This document shows positions 51,027 through 61,064 of a stretch of DNA of 64,000 nt, in pieces (the first letter of the stretch is position 1; each line of letters starts with the position of its first letter). A model generated the notes under the pieces. That model saw only the letters and a program-made list of their open reading frames with translations, did not search any database and was not told the origin of the DNA. Position numbers and translations under genes: made by a program. This DNA is from Opitutales bacterium (GTDB lineage: Bacteria > Verrucomicrobiota > Verrucomicrobiia > Opitutales > UBA2995), in assembly GCA_022824405.1 (NCBI GenBank), contig JAJDZZ010000051.1, positions 1 to 64,000 of the forward strand. The letters run 5' to 3'.

Positions 51027-52052
51027 ATGGCAGGCCGATTGTTTGGATTTCTTTCGAGTGATATCGGGATCGACTTGGGTACAGCCAATACCCTGGTTTT
51101 CGCCAAAGATAAAGGAATCGTCCTGAGGGAGCCCAGCGTTGTGGCCATTCATACCGGAACCAGCAAGGTTCACGCGGTAGGTTTGGAAGCAAAACGAATG
51201 CTGGGGAGGACACCCGGCAATATCACCGCCATGCGTCCCATGAAGGACGGCGTCATTGCAGACTTTGAAATAACTGAGGCCATGCTGCGCTACTTTATCC
51301 GCAAAGTACACACCAATATGAGCATGCTTGTGGCCCCCCGCGTCGTTATGGCTGTGTCCTCCGGTATTACGGAAGTGGAACGCCGCGCGGTGAAGGAATC
51401 CGCCATCCATGCGGGAGCCCGCTACGTTTATCTGCTGGATGAACCCATGGCGGCCGCAATTGGAGTGGGCCTGCCCATAGATGAGCCAGCCGCCAACATG
51501 ATCCTGGATATCGGCGGAGGCACCTCCGAAATAGCCATCATTTCCCTGGCCGGCATCGTCTACTCGAAGAGCATCCGGGTCGGCGGAGACGAAATGGATG
51601 GCGCCATCATCAATTACATCAAGCGGGCCTATAACCTCCTCATAGGGGAAAGAACGGCCGAGGATATAAAGATGAAAATCGGTTCGGCGGCTCCATTGAA
51701 AGAAGAGCTTTCCATGGAAATCAAGGGGCGCGATTCCGTTGCCGGATTGCCCAAAACGCTGAGCATTTCATCCGAAGAAATACGGGAGGCGATGGCCGAT
51801 ACCATTCATACCATCGTAGATATGGTGCGCTACGCTTTGGAACGTTGTCCTCCGGAACTTTCGGCAGATCTGGTCGATCGCGGACTGGTGCTGGCCGGCG
51901 GATGCGCCTTGGTTAAAAACATGGATTTTCTTCTCAGGGAAGCCACCGGTTTGCCCGTCATCATTGCCGATGATCCGCTGAGTGCGGTAGCCTATGGGAC
52001 CGGGGCTGTTCTCGAAGATCTCAGTACCCTCCTCGGGGAATTTTCCAGTTAG
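51027..52052 (+). CDS. mreB: Rod shape-determining actin homologue MreB
   Basis: The 341-residue protein has the MreB nucleotide-site motifs: DIGIDLGTANTLVFAKDKGI at the start, NMILDIGGGTSEIAIISLAG near residue 154 and LVDRGLVLAGGCALVKNMDF near 285. An N-terminal GRLFGFLSSD precedes the fold. It organises lateral cell-wall synthesis with MreC, MreD and PBP2, encoded downstream in order. Confidence 0.97.
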   Translation: MAGRLFGFLSSDIGIDLGTANTLVFAKDKGIVLREPSVVAIHTGTSKVHAVGLEAKRMLGRTPGNITAMRPMKDGVIADFEITEAMLRYFIRKVHTNMSMLVAPRVVMAVSSGITEVERRAVKESAIHAGARYVYLLDEPMAAAIGVGLPIDEPAANMILDIGGGTSEIAIISLAGIVYSKSIRVGGDEMDGAIINYIKRAYNLLIGERTAEDIKMKIGSAAPLKEELSMEIKGRDSVAGLPKTLSISSEEIREAMADTIHTIVDMVRYALERCPPELSADLVDRGLVLAGGCALVKNMDFLLREATGLPVIIADDPLSAVAYGTGAVLEDLSTLLGEFSS

Positions 52053-52086
52053 GGGAAACTCATAATATTGCCATCCGCCTCGTCCC

Positions 52087-52911
52087 TTGCCCAAGGATCG
52101 CAATCAAAATTTCAAACCCCTTATCGCCCTTGCCGTAGTTCTATTTCTTTGGGTGGTCCTGCCCCCGATGGTCAAACAATTCGGCCAGGATTTTTTTTAC
52201 GAACTGCAGGCGCCCGCCTGGATAACGGGCTCCTTTGTCCGGGACGTTCAGGATTTCTGGACATTTCGAATGAAATCCAGGAAGGAAATGATCCAGGAGA
52301 ACCTGGAAATGGCCCGGCTCAAGGCATCCTACCGTTATCAACTTCAGGAAAAGGAAGCTCTGGAGGCTCAAATCCAACGCCTCGAGTCTCTTTTCGAACT
52401 GCCCTCCCTTCCCGACTACAAGGCGGAAGTCGCCCGTATCGCCCGGAGGGATATCAATGCCTGGTGGCAACAAATTACCGTTCGGAAAGGCAAAAATTTT
52501 GAAATCCCGGAAGAGGCCCCGGTCATTTTCTCACGCGGAGTTGTAGGCAAGGTCAGGAGTGTGCATTTGAACACTTCCATCATCGATTTGATTTCTTCGC
52601 CCAATATACGCTTGGCCGCCGTTTTTGAGGGAGATGAACGACCCGTTCTCTACCAGGGAGTTATTTCGGGGCCGTTCAGCCAACCGGGTGGCAACGTATC
52701 CAATGTGCCCACCGACATTCAGGTTGAAGCTGACAGTCCCCGGCGCCTGATTACATCGGGGTTTGGGGGGGTATTCCCGGCTGGATTGACCATTGGCTGG
52801 GTTCACTCCCTGCAAGCTTCCAGTGACGGTCTTTTTCAGAGCGGAAGGGTGGCATTGGATCCCGATCTCCATGTCTTGCGGGAAGTGGCCATTCTCAAGT
52901 TAGTGGATTGA
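52087..52911 (+). CDS. mreC: Rod shape-determining protein MreC
   Basis: The TTG-initiated 274-residue protein has one N-terminal transmembrane segment (KPLIALAVVLFLWVVLPPMV), a coiled coil (near 70-110) and two beta-barrel lobes (WWQQITVRKGKNFEIPEEAP; RLITSGFGGVFPAGLTIGWV). It is 34 bases after mreB. It links MreB to the periplasmic elongation machinery. Confidence 0.9.
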   Translation: MPKDRNQNFKPLIALAVVLFLWVVLPPMVKQFGQDFFYELQAPAWITGSFVRDVQDFWTFRMKSRKEMIQENLEMARLKASYRYQLQEKEALEAQIQRLESLFELPSLPDYKAEVARIARRDINAWWQQITVRKGKNFEIPEEAPVIFSRGVVGKVRSVHLNTSIIDLISSPNIRLAAVFEGDERPVLYQGVISGPFSQPGGNVSNVPTDIQVEADSPRRLITSGFGGVFPAGLTIGWVHSLQASSDGLFQSGRVALDPDLHVLREVAILKLVD

Positions 52912-52915
52912 CGTC

Positions 52916-53455
52916 ATGGAAAAAAAAGCGGAATCCTGCCTCTGGCTCATCCTGCTGGCTCAGCACCTGTTCTTCCTGGCCCTGCTCTCCCAGCTCAACT
53001 ACACCCTTTCCTCTCTTTCTCTATTCTTGTTCATCAACGGAGCTTTCATCGTATTTTCCGCCCTCTTCTTCCCCTTCGGTCACGGCCTGACCGCCACTCT
53101 GCTCTTCTCGCTTTTCTACGACGCGGGAGAATCCTGGGCCCTCGGAACCGGCCTGATACCCTCACTTATTGCTTTTATTGCGGTTTATCAAATTCGTAGC
53201 CGGATCAGCTTTGACAAAAATGGAGCTCAGTGCGGCTTGATTTTGCTGGTAAACCTCGGTCTATACCTGTATTACATGGTGCTGGCATCAACCCGCTTGT
53301 CCCTGACCCTACCCTTGATGTTGCTGAATTTGGTCCATCTGGCGTTTTCCCAAATCATCCTGGCCTTGCTGTCCGGGTGGATAGTGGATCTGCAAAAATC
53401 TGCCTTTCAATTTTTTCACATCGATGTGGATAGCCTGACCCTGCCGACAAAATGA
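52916..53455 (+). CDS. mreD: Rod shape-determining protein MreD
   Basis: The 179-residue protein has five or so transmembrane segments (LWLILLAQHLFFLALLSQL, NGAFIVFSALFFPFGHGL, CGLILLVNLGLYLYYMVL). Sequence conservation in MreD is low; the position between mreC and PBP2 supports the name. It starts five bases after mreC and overlaps the PBP2 gene by four bases. Confidence 0.85.
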   Translation: MEKKAESCLWLILLAQHLFFLALLSQLNYTLSSLSLFLFINGAFIVFSALFFPFGHGLTATLLFSLFYDAGESWALGTGLIPSLIAFIAVYQIRSRISFDKNGAQCGLILLVNLGLYLYYMVLASTRLSLTLPLMLLNLVHLAFSQIILALLSGWIVDLQKSAFQFFHIDVDSLTLPTK

Positions 53456-55341
53456 GAGTGGCGGAAATCATCAAAAATTACCACCCACGGTTGCGGGTGA
53501 TCTCCTACATTCTCCTCCTGAACCTGGCCGTATTGACGCTCGGTCTGGCCTATCGGCAACTTTATCTCTATTCGGAATACGCGGAACGCGAGGAGCGGCA
53601 GAGTTTGCGCCGGATCATTGTTCCCGGTCCCCGGGGGAATATATACGACCGGGACGGACGCCTGTTGGTGGGCAACAGGCCTCGCTACTCCGCAGCCGTC
53701 TTTCTGAACGAACTGAGACCGGAATTTCGCGAAGAATTCAGAAGACTGAGAAGGGCCTATGAGGAGGATGAAGAGCGCGAACCGCCCAGCAGCTACTACA
53801 TCCAAATCGAAGCGCGTTCCAACGTGGTCCAGCGTTACATCGACTTGGTGGAAACTGCCATCGGCCGTCGACCGGAGGTAGATTCCAAGGCCATCGAAAA
53901 GCATTTCGGCCAACAGCTTCTCCTGCCCTTTCCCCTGATTCAGGACATGCATCCCCACGAATACGCGCTGCTCCTGGAACAGATTCCGGTTCATTCACCC
54001 ATCCAAATTTATACTTCAAATGCCCGCTACTATCCTTATGGATCCCTGGCCAATCACCTAATCGGCTACGTGGCCACAACGGAAGAATTGCAGGAGAAGG
54101 ATTTGCCGGGGAGTGATCTGGTTACCTTCAAAGCCCGCAATTACGAAGGCCGGACCGGCATTGAAAAAGCATTCGACCGTCATCTGAGTGGGGAAAGTGG
54201 TTTACAGATTTGGGTGGTGGATCCCTCGGGATTCCAATATGAACCCAAGACCCTGACCACACCTGTTCAAGGAAAGGATGTCCGATTAACCATCGACGCT
54301 GAACTACAGGATATTGCCGAGATGGGTTTGGACAATCGGGTGGGAGCGGTTGTCGCCCTGGATATCAAGCGGGGAGACCTTCTGGTTATGTCCAGCAAGC
54401 CCTCCTATGATCTGAACGACTTGAGTCCGTTCATGCCCGTGAGTGTAGCCCAGGATATATTCGACCGGGGCGCATGGAGCAACCGGGCTTTACAGGGCCT
54501 CTATGCCCCGGGGTCCACCTTCAAATTGGTAACGGCCGTGGCCGGCTTGCGCGGTGGGGTGTTGGATCATAACTCCCGAACCAATTGCGGGGGAGGCTAC
54601 TCTTTGGGCAGCCAACTGTTCAAATGCTGGAAGGACACGGGACACGGAACGGTGGATCTGCACGAAGCTATTCGCATGAGTTGCAATGTATTCTTTTTTC
54701 ATTTCAGCCAGAAAATTGGGGTCGATCAAATCAGCGCCGAAGCCCGTCGATTCTCATTGGACAAGCCTACCGGGATAGATCTGCCCTTTGAAACGGACAA
54801 GATGATCATTCCGACCCGGGAATGGAAAATGAAACACCGCAATGAAAGATGGTATCCCGGCAACACGGCTCACTTGGCCATAGGACAGGGTTTTATCAGA
54901 GTGACCCCCTTGCAGATGGCTTGCTTCACCGCTGCTCTGGCCCGCAGGGAAACCAAATTTGTCCCCACCGTCCTTTACGATCCATTCCGCCAAGCTCAAC
55001 CCAGTCGCAACGATTTGAATTTGGGCGCCGAGAACTACCAGATAATTCTGGATGCCATGGAAGCCTCAAGCAACGACGGGACCGCCTCTCTGATTAAAGT
55101 TCCGGGAGTTCGCATCGCCGCCAAAACGGGAACCTCCGAGGTGTCAACGCCGGAGGGCAACGTCCATTTGGCCTGGACCATCTGTTTCGCTCCGATCAAC
55201 GATCCCGAAATAGCCGTGGCGGTCGTGGTGGAGGGACAGACGCCGGGTATGTTCCACGGAGGAGATACCGCTGTTCCCATCGCCCAACCCATCCTGAAAC
55301 GGTTTTTCGAAAAAGTGGGCCACGGGAGGATCCGATTGTAA
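53452..55341 (+). CDS. mrdA: Penicillin-binding protein 2 (elongation transpeptidase)
   Basis: The 629-residue protein has one N-terminal membrane segment (VISYILLLNLAVLTLGLAYR), a pedestal domain (RIIVPGPRGNIYDRDGRLLV) and a class B transpeptidase domain. The active-site motifs are STFK at S355-K358, SCN at 410-412 and KTG at 558-560. It crosslinks peptidoglycan during elongation. Its ATG overlaps mreD by four bases. No rodA is adjacent; the gene converges with tsaD only six bases downstream. Confidence 0.95.
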   Translation: MRVAEIIKNYHPRLRVISYILLLNLAVLTLGLAYRQLYLYSEYAEREERQSLRRIIVPGPRGNIYDRDGRLLVGNRPRYSAAVFLNELRPEFREEFRRLRRAYEEDEEREPPSSYYIQIEARSNVVQRYIDLVETAIGRRPEVDSKAIEKHFGQQLLLPFPLIQDMHPHEYALLLEQIPVHSPIQIYTSNARYYPYGSLANHLIGYVATTEELQEKDLPGSDLVTFKARNYEGRTGIEKAFDRHLSGESGLQIWVVDPSGFQYEPKTLTTPVQGKDVRLTIDAELQDIAEMGLDNRVGAVVALDIKRGDLLVMSSKPSYDLNDLSPFMPVSVAQDIFDRGAWSNRALQGLYAPGSTFKLVTAVAGLRGGVLDHNSRTNCGGGYSLGSQLFKCWKDTGHGTVDLHEAIRMSCNVFFFHFSQKIGVDQISAEARRFSLDKPTGIDLPFETDKMIIPTREWKMKHRNERWYPGNTAHLAIGQGFIRVTPLQMACFTAALARRETKFVPTVLYDPFRQAQPSRNDLNLGAENYQIILDAMEASSNDGTASLIKVPGVRIAAKTGTSEVSTPEGNVHLAWTICFAPINDPEIAVAVVVEGQTPGMFHGGDTAVPIAQPILKRFFEKVGHGRIRL

Positions 55342-55346
55342 GGGCA

Positions 55347-56390
55347 TTAGCCAACCAATCCCCAATTGGGCATAACCGCCACTTCCGAGGCTGGCTCCCG
55401 CGTTCCGGCAGGATCGCAAAAGGCGGCAAAGGCAATCATTTCCGCGTTGTCACCTGTGTGAACGGGCAGGGCACGAAATACGGGCACCGAGAACCTTTTC
55501 CCCAACTCTCGAAAAGAACGACGCAAGTTGTTATTGTTGGCAACTCCACCGGAGAGACCGAGGCTCCGGTAGGTTCCCCGTTTCAGGACCATCGCGGTCT
55601 TTCCACTGAGCGCATCCACCACGGCTTGCTCGTAGCCCGCGCATAGATCGGACATATCCCGGCGTAGCTCCCGGTCCGACATTTTCTCCAATTGGTAGCG
55701 CAGACTGGTCTTCAACCCGGAGAAACTGAAATTCGGCTGGTCCGAACGAGCCAATCCCCGGGGAAATTCGAACCGTCCCGGATCCCCTTGGAGAGCTTCT
55801 TTTTCAATAAAGGGCCCACCCGGATAAGGCATTCCCAATAATTTGGCTCCTTTGTCCAAAGCTTCCCCGGCGGCATCGTCCAGGGTTTGGCCCAGCAATT
55901 GGATATCCCCTGGAGAGGACATACTGAAGAGCAAGGTGTTTCCGCCCGAAACGATGAGCCCCAAATGGGGCAAATACTGCTGAAGATTGCATTCGAAATG
56001 CCCCGGGTCTTCCTCATGAAGCGGAATGAACGGAGAAAAGGCATGCCCCCGCAGATGATTGACCCCCACGACCGGCACCCCAAGGGCCAGACCAAGGCTT
56101 CTGGCCAGGGCCACTCCTATGGCCAGACAACTGGCCAATCCGGGACCCGCAGTGACGGCAATCCTGGCGACGTCCTCCGGGTAGTATTGGCCAAACAGGT
56201 TTTCCAACAATGGAATGAAAGCATCGATGTGGTCACGACTGGCCAAGTCCGGAACAATTCCTCCGTAAGGCCTATGGGTCCCTATCTGTGAATGGAGGGC
56301 CTTTGCCGCTACTCCGGTCCGGGAATCGAAGAGGGCCAGGGCCGAATCATCGCATGAACTCTCTATGCCGAGATACACCGGTCCCAACAA
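55347..56390 (-). CDS. tsaD: tRNA N6-threonylcarbamoyladenosine transferase TsaD
   Basis: The 347-residue protein is the catalytic subunit for t6A37 modification of ANN-decoding tRNAs. YLGIESSCDDSALALFDSRT begins the ASKHA fold. HLRGHAFSP gives the conserved metal-binding histidines, and LSGGVANNNNLRRSFRELG and HTGDNAEMIAFA complete the active site. It converges with mrdA and is divergent from ffh over 126 bases. Confidence 0.95.
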   Translation of the reverse strand: MLGPVYLGIESSCDDSALALFDSRTGVAAKALHSQIGTHRPYGGIVPDLASRDHIDAFIPLLENLFGQYYPEDVARIAVTAGPGLASCLAIGVALARSLGLALGVPVVGVNHLRGHAFSPFIPLHEEDPGHFECNLQQYLPHLGLIVSGGNTLLFSMSSPGDIQLLGQTLDDAAGEALDKGAKLLGMPYPGGPFIEKEALQGDPGRFEFPRGLARSDQPNFSFSGLKTSLRYQLEKMSDRELRRDMSDLCAGYEQAVVDALSGKTAMVLKRGTYRSLGLSGGVANNNNLRRSFRELGKRFSVPVFRALPVHTGDNAEMIAFAAFCDPAGTREPASEVAVMPNWGLVG

Positions 56391-56516
56391 AACTTTCCCT
56401 TCGCTACTTTAAAAGAAAATTCTGCCGGGGGAGCTTTGCCCGGGAATGGTTCCGAGAAATAATTTGAAAGCCGGGAGGCCTTCCTCTTTATTCCGCTCCT
56501 TAGGTAATTTGCCCCC

Positions 56517-57872
56517 ATGTTCGAAAGCCTCACCAACCGTTTAAGTAAGACCATCCGCAACCTGCGGGGGGCGGGCAAGTTGACCGAACATAAGGTGGAG
56601 GCGGCCCTGAAGGAGGTGCGCACCGCGCTACTATCCGCCGATGTCAATTTCCAGGTTGCCCGACAGTTCGTCGAAACCGTCAGGGAGACCTGTAGCGGGG
56701 CCGATGTGCTGAAATCCGTTACCCCCGGTCAGCAGGTGGTCAAAATCATCCACGACGAATTGGTCCGACTCCTCGGTCAAGGCACGGCGGAACTCTCCGG
56801 GAACCGACCGCTCAAGGTTATGATGATCGGGCTGCACGGTTCGGGTAAGACCACCTCCACCGCCAAGTTGGCCCATATGTTGAAACAAAAGGGCATGAGG
56901 CCTCTGGTGGTAGGTTGCGATGTCTCCCGACCCGCTGCTATCGACCAACTCGAAACCCTGGCGGGCCAAGGGAATATGCTCTTTTTTTCCGACCGCGAGA
57001 CGAAGGATTTGGTCAAAATAGGAAAATCAGGCCTCCGGTTCGGCCAGGATAATCGATGCAATGTCATGATCTTCGATACGGCGGGACGATTGCAAATCGA
57101 CCGGGATTTGGTAGGCGAACTCAAGAGACTGAACCGAACCATCCAATCGGACGAGGTGTTGTTGGTAGGGGATGCAGCTCTGGGGCAGGAAGCAGTGGAC
57201 GTGGCAAATCATTTTCACCGCGAGATCGGGCTGACCGGCATCGTCCTTACCAAACTCGATGGCGACGCCCGAGGAGGCGCCGCCCTCTCCATGAAGTCCG
57301 TTACCCAGGTGCCCATTAAATTTGCCGGTATCGGCGAAAAATTGGACGACTTCGAAACGTTTCATCCGGATCGAATGGCCGGCAGGATCCTAGGTATGGG
57401 GGACGTGGTTTCCCTGGTGGAACAGGCTCAGGAAAAATTCGATCGGGACGAGGCGGAACGATTGGCCGAGCGCATTAAGCGGGCGGAATTCGATCTGAAC
57501 GATTTCCTGGCCCAGATTCAGCAGGTCAAAAAAATGGGGCCCCTGGACAGGGTCATGGGAATGATGCCACAAATGGGCGGAATGGAATTCGGAGGCAAAG
57601 AAACACGGCAAATGAACCGGTCCGAGGCAATCATTCTATCCATGACACCGGCGGAGCGCACCCGTCCGCAAATCCTCAACGGCCGCCGACGTTTCCGGAT
57701 CGCCAAGGGATCGGGCACCCGGGTTTCCGATGTCAATGCCCTGCTCAAACAATATCACCAGTTAAAGAAAATGATGAAATTGATGCGGGGAGGCAAAATG
57801 AAGCGAATTCAAAAAATGATGGGCAAGGGCGGCCGCAGGAAATTGCCGGGCGGATTCCGGAGAAGGTTCTGA
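56517..57872 (+). CDS. ffh: Signal recognition particle protein Ffh
   Basis: Ffh (451 residues) binds signal sequences and 4.5S RNA to deliver nascent membrane proteins. The N domain is at residues 1-90; the G domain carries [40 protein letters not shown] and [20 protein letters not shown]. The M domain follows ([55 protein letters not shown]). No SRP RNA gene was recognised next to it. Confidence 0.97.
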   Translation: MFESLTNRLSKTIRNLRGAGKLTEHKVEAALKEVRTALLSADVNFQVARQFVETVRETCSGADVLKSVTPGQQVVKIIHDELVRLLGQGTAELSGNRPLKVMMIGLHGSGKTTSTAKLAHMLKQKGMRPLVVGCDVSRPAAIDQLETLAGQGNMLFFSDRETKDLVKIGKSGLRFGQDNRCNVMIFDTAGRLQIDRDLVGELKRLNRTIQSDEVLLVGDAALGQEAVDVANHFHREIGLTGIVLTKLDGDARGGAALSMKSVTQVPIKFAGIGEKLDDFETFHPDRMAGRILGMGDVVSLVEQAQEKFDRDEAERLAERIKRAEFDLNDFLAQIQQVKKMGPLDRVMGMMPQMGGMEFGGKETRQMNRSEAIILSMTPAERTRPQILNGRRRFRIAKGSGTRVSDVNALLKQYHQLKKMMKLMRGGKMKRIQKMMGKGGRRKLPGGFRRRF

Positions 57873-57879
57873 AATTAAT

Positions 57880-58156
57880 CATGATCATGATCGATTATTA
57901 TTCATGATCGTGATCGTGATCGAAGAGGAGAGCAATTAGCCACAAAACGCACAAAAACACAAAAGCCCCCAGCGCGCCTCTCCCTTTTCAGCCTTCAGCC
58001 TTTCTTTACCTCATTCCTAATTCCTAATTGGCGCCCCGGGCCTTCTACCCCAACGGGGTTCCACAAAAGGCGTGCCCTCGGCGCCCCTCTTAGCGTTCTT
58101 GGCGAGCTTTGCGAGAGGCTTTTCTTAATTCGATCACGTTCACGATCACGATTAAT
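57880..58156. repeat. Dense mosaic of intergenic repeats between ffh and rpmB
   Basis: This 302-base gene-free gap (57873-58174) is filled with known modules: ATCATGATCATGATCG and CATGATCGTGATCGTGATCG (57889-57921), a decayed CCACAAAACGCACAAAAACAC copy of the CACAGAG repeat, TTCAGCCTTCAGCCTTTC, ATTCCTAATTCCTAATT (58013-58029), GGCGCC-type blocks, CTTAGCGTTCTTGGCGAGC..GCGAGAGG, and GATCACGTTCACGATCACG. I see no gene here. Confidence 0.85.
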
Positions 58157-58174
58157 CTTTGCGAGAAATGCGTC

Positions 58175-58405
58175 TCAGACAACTTCCACCTTACCTGATT
58201 TCAGGGCCTTGGCCGATATCCACATCCGTTTTACCGAACCGTTGGCCAGACGGATGCGCTTTCGTTGCAGGTTGGGACGAAATACTCGCTTGTTGGTCTT
58301 GGTGACGTGAGTTCCAATACCGCCACTTTTTTTCTTTTGACCTTTGCGGGAAATACGACCCCCCGTGATGGGTCTTTTGCCGGTAATAGCACAAATTCGG
58401 GACAT
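58175..58405 (-). CDS. rpmB: 50S ribosomal protein L28
   Basis: The 76-residue protein starts MSRICAITGKRPITGGRISR and has KRVFRPNLQRKRI and VKRMWISAKALKSGKVEVV, the pattern of L28. A single N-terminal cysteine is present, so it is the zinc-free form. L28 is separated from rpmG (41470) by about 17 kb, although the two are adjacent in many bacteria. Confidence 0.97.
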   Translation of the reverse strand: MSRICAITGKRPITGGRISRKGQKKKSGGIGTHVTKTNKRVFRPNLQRKRIRLANGSVKRMWISAKALKSGKVEVV

Positions 58406-58467
58406 GATTTACGGGGCGATTCGGTTAAAACGGGTGAAGTTAGGACGGAAAATTCCAATTGCAAGCG

Positions 58468-59439
58468 TTAATTGGCAACATTCAGAGAGCGCACGAATTG
58501 AATGATCTGCCCGGCGATGGGCTTGGTCCCGGAAGGGGCCAGAATGTCCCCGGCCAGGATGTGTCTGTTTTCGTCTTCCGTGTTATCCACCGCCACGAGT
58601 TGTTTTCGCCGGGACCGGATGCGGGCAAATTCCCGCTCGATGGCCTTCCCGCAGACCACTTGATCTCGAGGGCAATAGATAACCAGAAGGGGAAGGGCCA
58701 GTTTGGCCAGATCCCGTTTCCGGCCCAGTTTTACCAGGGCCATGAGGGGGAGGAGCGATTGAGTCGGCATCGACATGGTCCAATATTTTTCCTGTCCCGG
58801 CCTTGGTCTTTCCCAACTGAAGGTCTTTCCCTGAATGCAATGGGCTATGAACTTCCCCCAGGGCCAACCCAGGATGGGAGCCCGCCGATTTTTTGGTTTG
58901 AAATTAGGAGACATGAGGACCATTGCATTTATGCCTCCGATGGCCGGATCCGTCGCCGCTACCAGAGCCAGAACGGCGCCGGTCGACATGGCGATGACAA
59001 GGACGCGCTCACCCAGGCGGCGGGCAATTCGAACTGCTTCCTGGACATCGTTCAACCACGCGTTGACGCTGCCCCCTCCCATGGCCTCCGCGTCGCGACC
59101 GTGTCCGGTCAGACGCGTCAGGTAAAGATTCGCCCCCAAGGCTCGGGCGACGTTTTCCGACAAGGGATAAGTTTCCATGCGGGATGCGGAAAACCCATGG
59201 ATATAAATGATCGACCAAGGAGTTTTTCGGCCCTTTGGACCGGCCCAGATAATTCTTTTCTCATTGTCGGGCCTGAGGTTGGGCATCCGAGCTTCGGATT
59301 GAGCCAGGTAAGTGTCCAAATCCTCGGGCAGATCCTTGGGCTCGAGCTTGTAGTCGACGCTCTCTCGCGGTCCCAGCAATACCAGAATGAGCAAACCGAG
59401 GCCCACTCCCAGGAAGAGGATCGGAAGGGTCAGCTCCAT
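58468..59439 (-). CDS. Alpha/beta hydrolase with N-terminal membrane anchor
   Basis: The 323-residue protein has an N-terminal transmembrane helix (LPILFLGVGLGLLILVLLG) and an alpha/beta hydrolase fold: SIIYIHGFSASRMETYPL (oxyanion region, near 95), VLVIAMSTGAVLALVAAT (A-x-S-x-G nucleophile elbow, near 147) and LPLLVIYCPRDQVV with the acid. The catalytic histidine is probably in NRHILAGD. The substrate (lipid or ester) is unknown. Its start overlaps the cupin gene end by about ten bases, so the two are co-transcribed. Confidence 0.82.
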   Translation of the reverse strand: MELTLPILFLGVGLGLLILVLLGPRESVDYKLEPKDLPEDLDTYLAQSEARMPNLRPDNEKRIIWAGPKGRKTPWSIIYIHGFSASRMETYPLSENVARALGANLYLTRLTGHGRDAEAMGGGSVNAWLNDVQEAVRIARRLGERVLVIAMSTGAVLALVAATDPAIGGINAMVLMSPNFKPKNRRAPILGWPWGKFIAHCIQGKTFSWERPRPGQEKYWTMSMPTQSLLPLMALVKLGRKRDLAKLALPLLVIYCPRDQVVCGKAIEREFARIRSRRKQLVAVDNTEDENRHILAGDILAPSGTKPIAGQIIQFVRSLNVAN

Positions 59440-59822
59440 GAAAGGGACTCGGGCGTCGGTTCATCCAACCACTCGTCCTCGGGATCGAAAGCCGGGACGG
59501 AGACATTGATTATCTTCATTTTACCAATGGCCCGGTGCCTACAACCCGGTTTTATCAATACCGCAGTCATTGGTTGAACCGGAAATTTACTTCCATCGAG
59601 TTCCATGAATGCTTCACCTTCGGTTTCCAAGATCAGGTATATCTCAGTCAATTTCTTATGGTAGTGGGCCTGGGCATCTTCTGAAATATGGACCTTGTGG
59701 ATAGTGGCGGTTTGGTTGTCGGGGGTGGCGAAGGCCCGTTGGGACAATCCGCAGGGGCAGGATACGGCTGGGATGTCGTCGAAGTGGGCGATAGCGTAAT
59801 TTTTCGGGGTGGTTCTGTTCAC
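59430..59822 (-). CDS. Cupin-domain protein
   Basis: The 130-residue protein is a single cupin: motif 1 HISEDAQAHYHKKLTEIYLI with metal-binding histidines and glutamate, motif 2 PMTAVLIKPGCRHRAIG. Members of this group bind a metal and may be dioxygenases, isomerases or binding proteins. It overlaps the following alpha/beta hydrolase gene. Confidence 0.8.
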   Translation of the reverse strand: MNRTTPKNYAIAHFDDIPAVSCPCGLSQRAFATPDNQTATIHKVHISEDAQAHYHKKLTEIYLILETEGEAFMELDGSKFPVQPMTAVLIKPGCRHRAIGKMKIINVSVPAFDPEDEWLDEPTPESLSWS

Positions 59823-59994
59823 AATGCAAGTATCGGGGCCCGCAACGGGGAATGAAAGCAGATTCCATTTTCAACCGGGAAGAGCAAGGGTCATAAGAAG
59901 TTGCATCTTGGAGTTCCCTTTGTAAAAGTGTGAAAAATAACCTGTATCATTCCATTGCGAGGATGGGACGGATAGCGCGGGTCAGGAGCGAAAG

Positions 59995-60951
59995 GTGAAA
60001 ATTGTCGTATTGGATGGAGAAACACTGAATCCCGGTGATTTATCATGGGAGGGTTTCGAAGCTTTGGGTGAGTGCGTGGTGTATGAACGCACCCCGGAGA
60101 ACCAGGTTCTGGAACGGGCCAAGGACGCGGATGTGCTGTATACCAATAAGACGCCATTGCATGAAAAAACGATCCGTCGGTTGCCCAAACTCAAGTTCAT
60201 TGGGGTGTTGGCAACCGGCTATAACGTGGTCGATATAGACGTGGCCAAGGCCCGCGGTATACCCGTTTCCAATATTCCGACCTACGGAACCAATTCTGTG
60301 GCGCAGATGGCCTTTGCCCACATTCTGAATTTAACCCAGCGCGTGGCTCATCATTCCGAGACCGTTCGCCAAGGCCGCTGGTCATCCTGCCCGGATTTTT
60401 GCTATTGGGATTTTCCTCTGATTGAACTGGACGGCCTGACACTCGGAATCATCGGCTTCGGGCGCATTGGCCAAGCCACGGCACGGTTGGGCCACGCCTT
60501 TGGCATGAAAATCCTGGCTTTCGATGTATTGTCCGATTCAGGCAAATCGGGGGAGGTGAAGTTCGTCAGCCTGGACGACATTTTTTCGTTATCGGACTTT
60601 GTCAGCCTCCATTGTCCTTTGACAGCGGACAATCACCACCTGGTTGGAGCCGATCGATTGGTCCAAATGAAACCCACCGCTTACCTCATAAATACCAGTA
60701 GGGGGCAATTGGTGGATGAAAAGAGTTTATACCGAGCCTTGAAACAAGGTGAAATTGCCGGGGCCGCGCTGGATGTCTTGGAAAGGGAACCACCCAATGC
60801 GGATTGCCCGCTCTACCGATTGGACAATTGCTTTATTACCCCGCACATTTCCTGGGCCACCCGCTCGGCCCGATCCCGCCTGATGCGCACGGCGGTGGAG
60901 AACTTGAAAGCCTTTTTGGCGGGTCGACCGTCCAACCAGGTCAATCAATAG
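59995..60951 (+). CDS. D-2-hydroxyacid dehydrogenase (glycerate dehydrogenase-like)
   Basis: The 318-residue enzyme starts with GTG behind AGGAG. It belongs to the D-isomer 2-hydroxyacid dehydrogenases. The NAD loop is LGIIGFGRIGQATARLGHAF near residue 147. The substrate-anchoring LATGYN and the catalytic R (NTSRGQLVDE), E and H (FITPHISWATRSARSRL) are present. By family resemblance it is close to glycerate/hydroxypyruvate reductase (HprA). Cytoplasmic. Confidence 0.88.
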   Translation: MKIVVLDGETLNPGDLSWEGFEALGECVVYERTPENQVLERAKDADVLYTNKTPLHEKTIRRLPKLKFIGVLATGYNVVDIDVAKARGIPVSNIPTYGTNSVAQMAFAHILNLTQRVAHHSETVRQGRWSSCPDFCYWDFPLIELDGLTLGIIGFGRIGQATARLGHAFGMKILAFDVLSDSGKSGEVKFVSLDDIFSLSDFVSLHCPLTADNHHLVGADRLVQMKPTAYLINTSRGQLVDEKSLYRALKQGEIAGAALDVLEREPPNADCPLYRLDNCFITPHISWATRSARSRLMRTAVENLKAFLAGRPSNQVNQ

Positions 60952-60952
60952 G

Positions 60953-61064
60953 CGCGCTGGGTCGCGCCAATTAGGAATTAGGAATTAGGAAAATCGTGAG
61001 CACGATTAATTTCACCACATTCAGCCTTTAGCTTTCAGCCTTTCTTAAGCGCCGAAGGCGCCTT
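60953..61064. repeat. Intergenic repeats: GGCGCG, AATTAGG tandem and others
   Basis: CGCGCTGGGTCGCGCC, then AATTAGGAATTAGGAATTAGG (60969-60989), ATCGTGAGCACGAT, TTCAGCCTTTAGCTTTCAGC and CGCCGAAGGCGCC. The last units overlap the 3' end of the SBF transporter gene, so the transporter's C-terminus (APSALKKG) may be repeat-encoded. Confidence 0.8.

Noticed and set aside
58459-59577. 372-codon plus-strand reading frame
   Set aside because: Antisense to the alpha/beta hydrolase and cupin genes, both with recognisable motifs.
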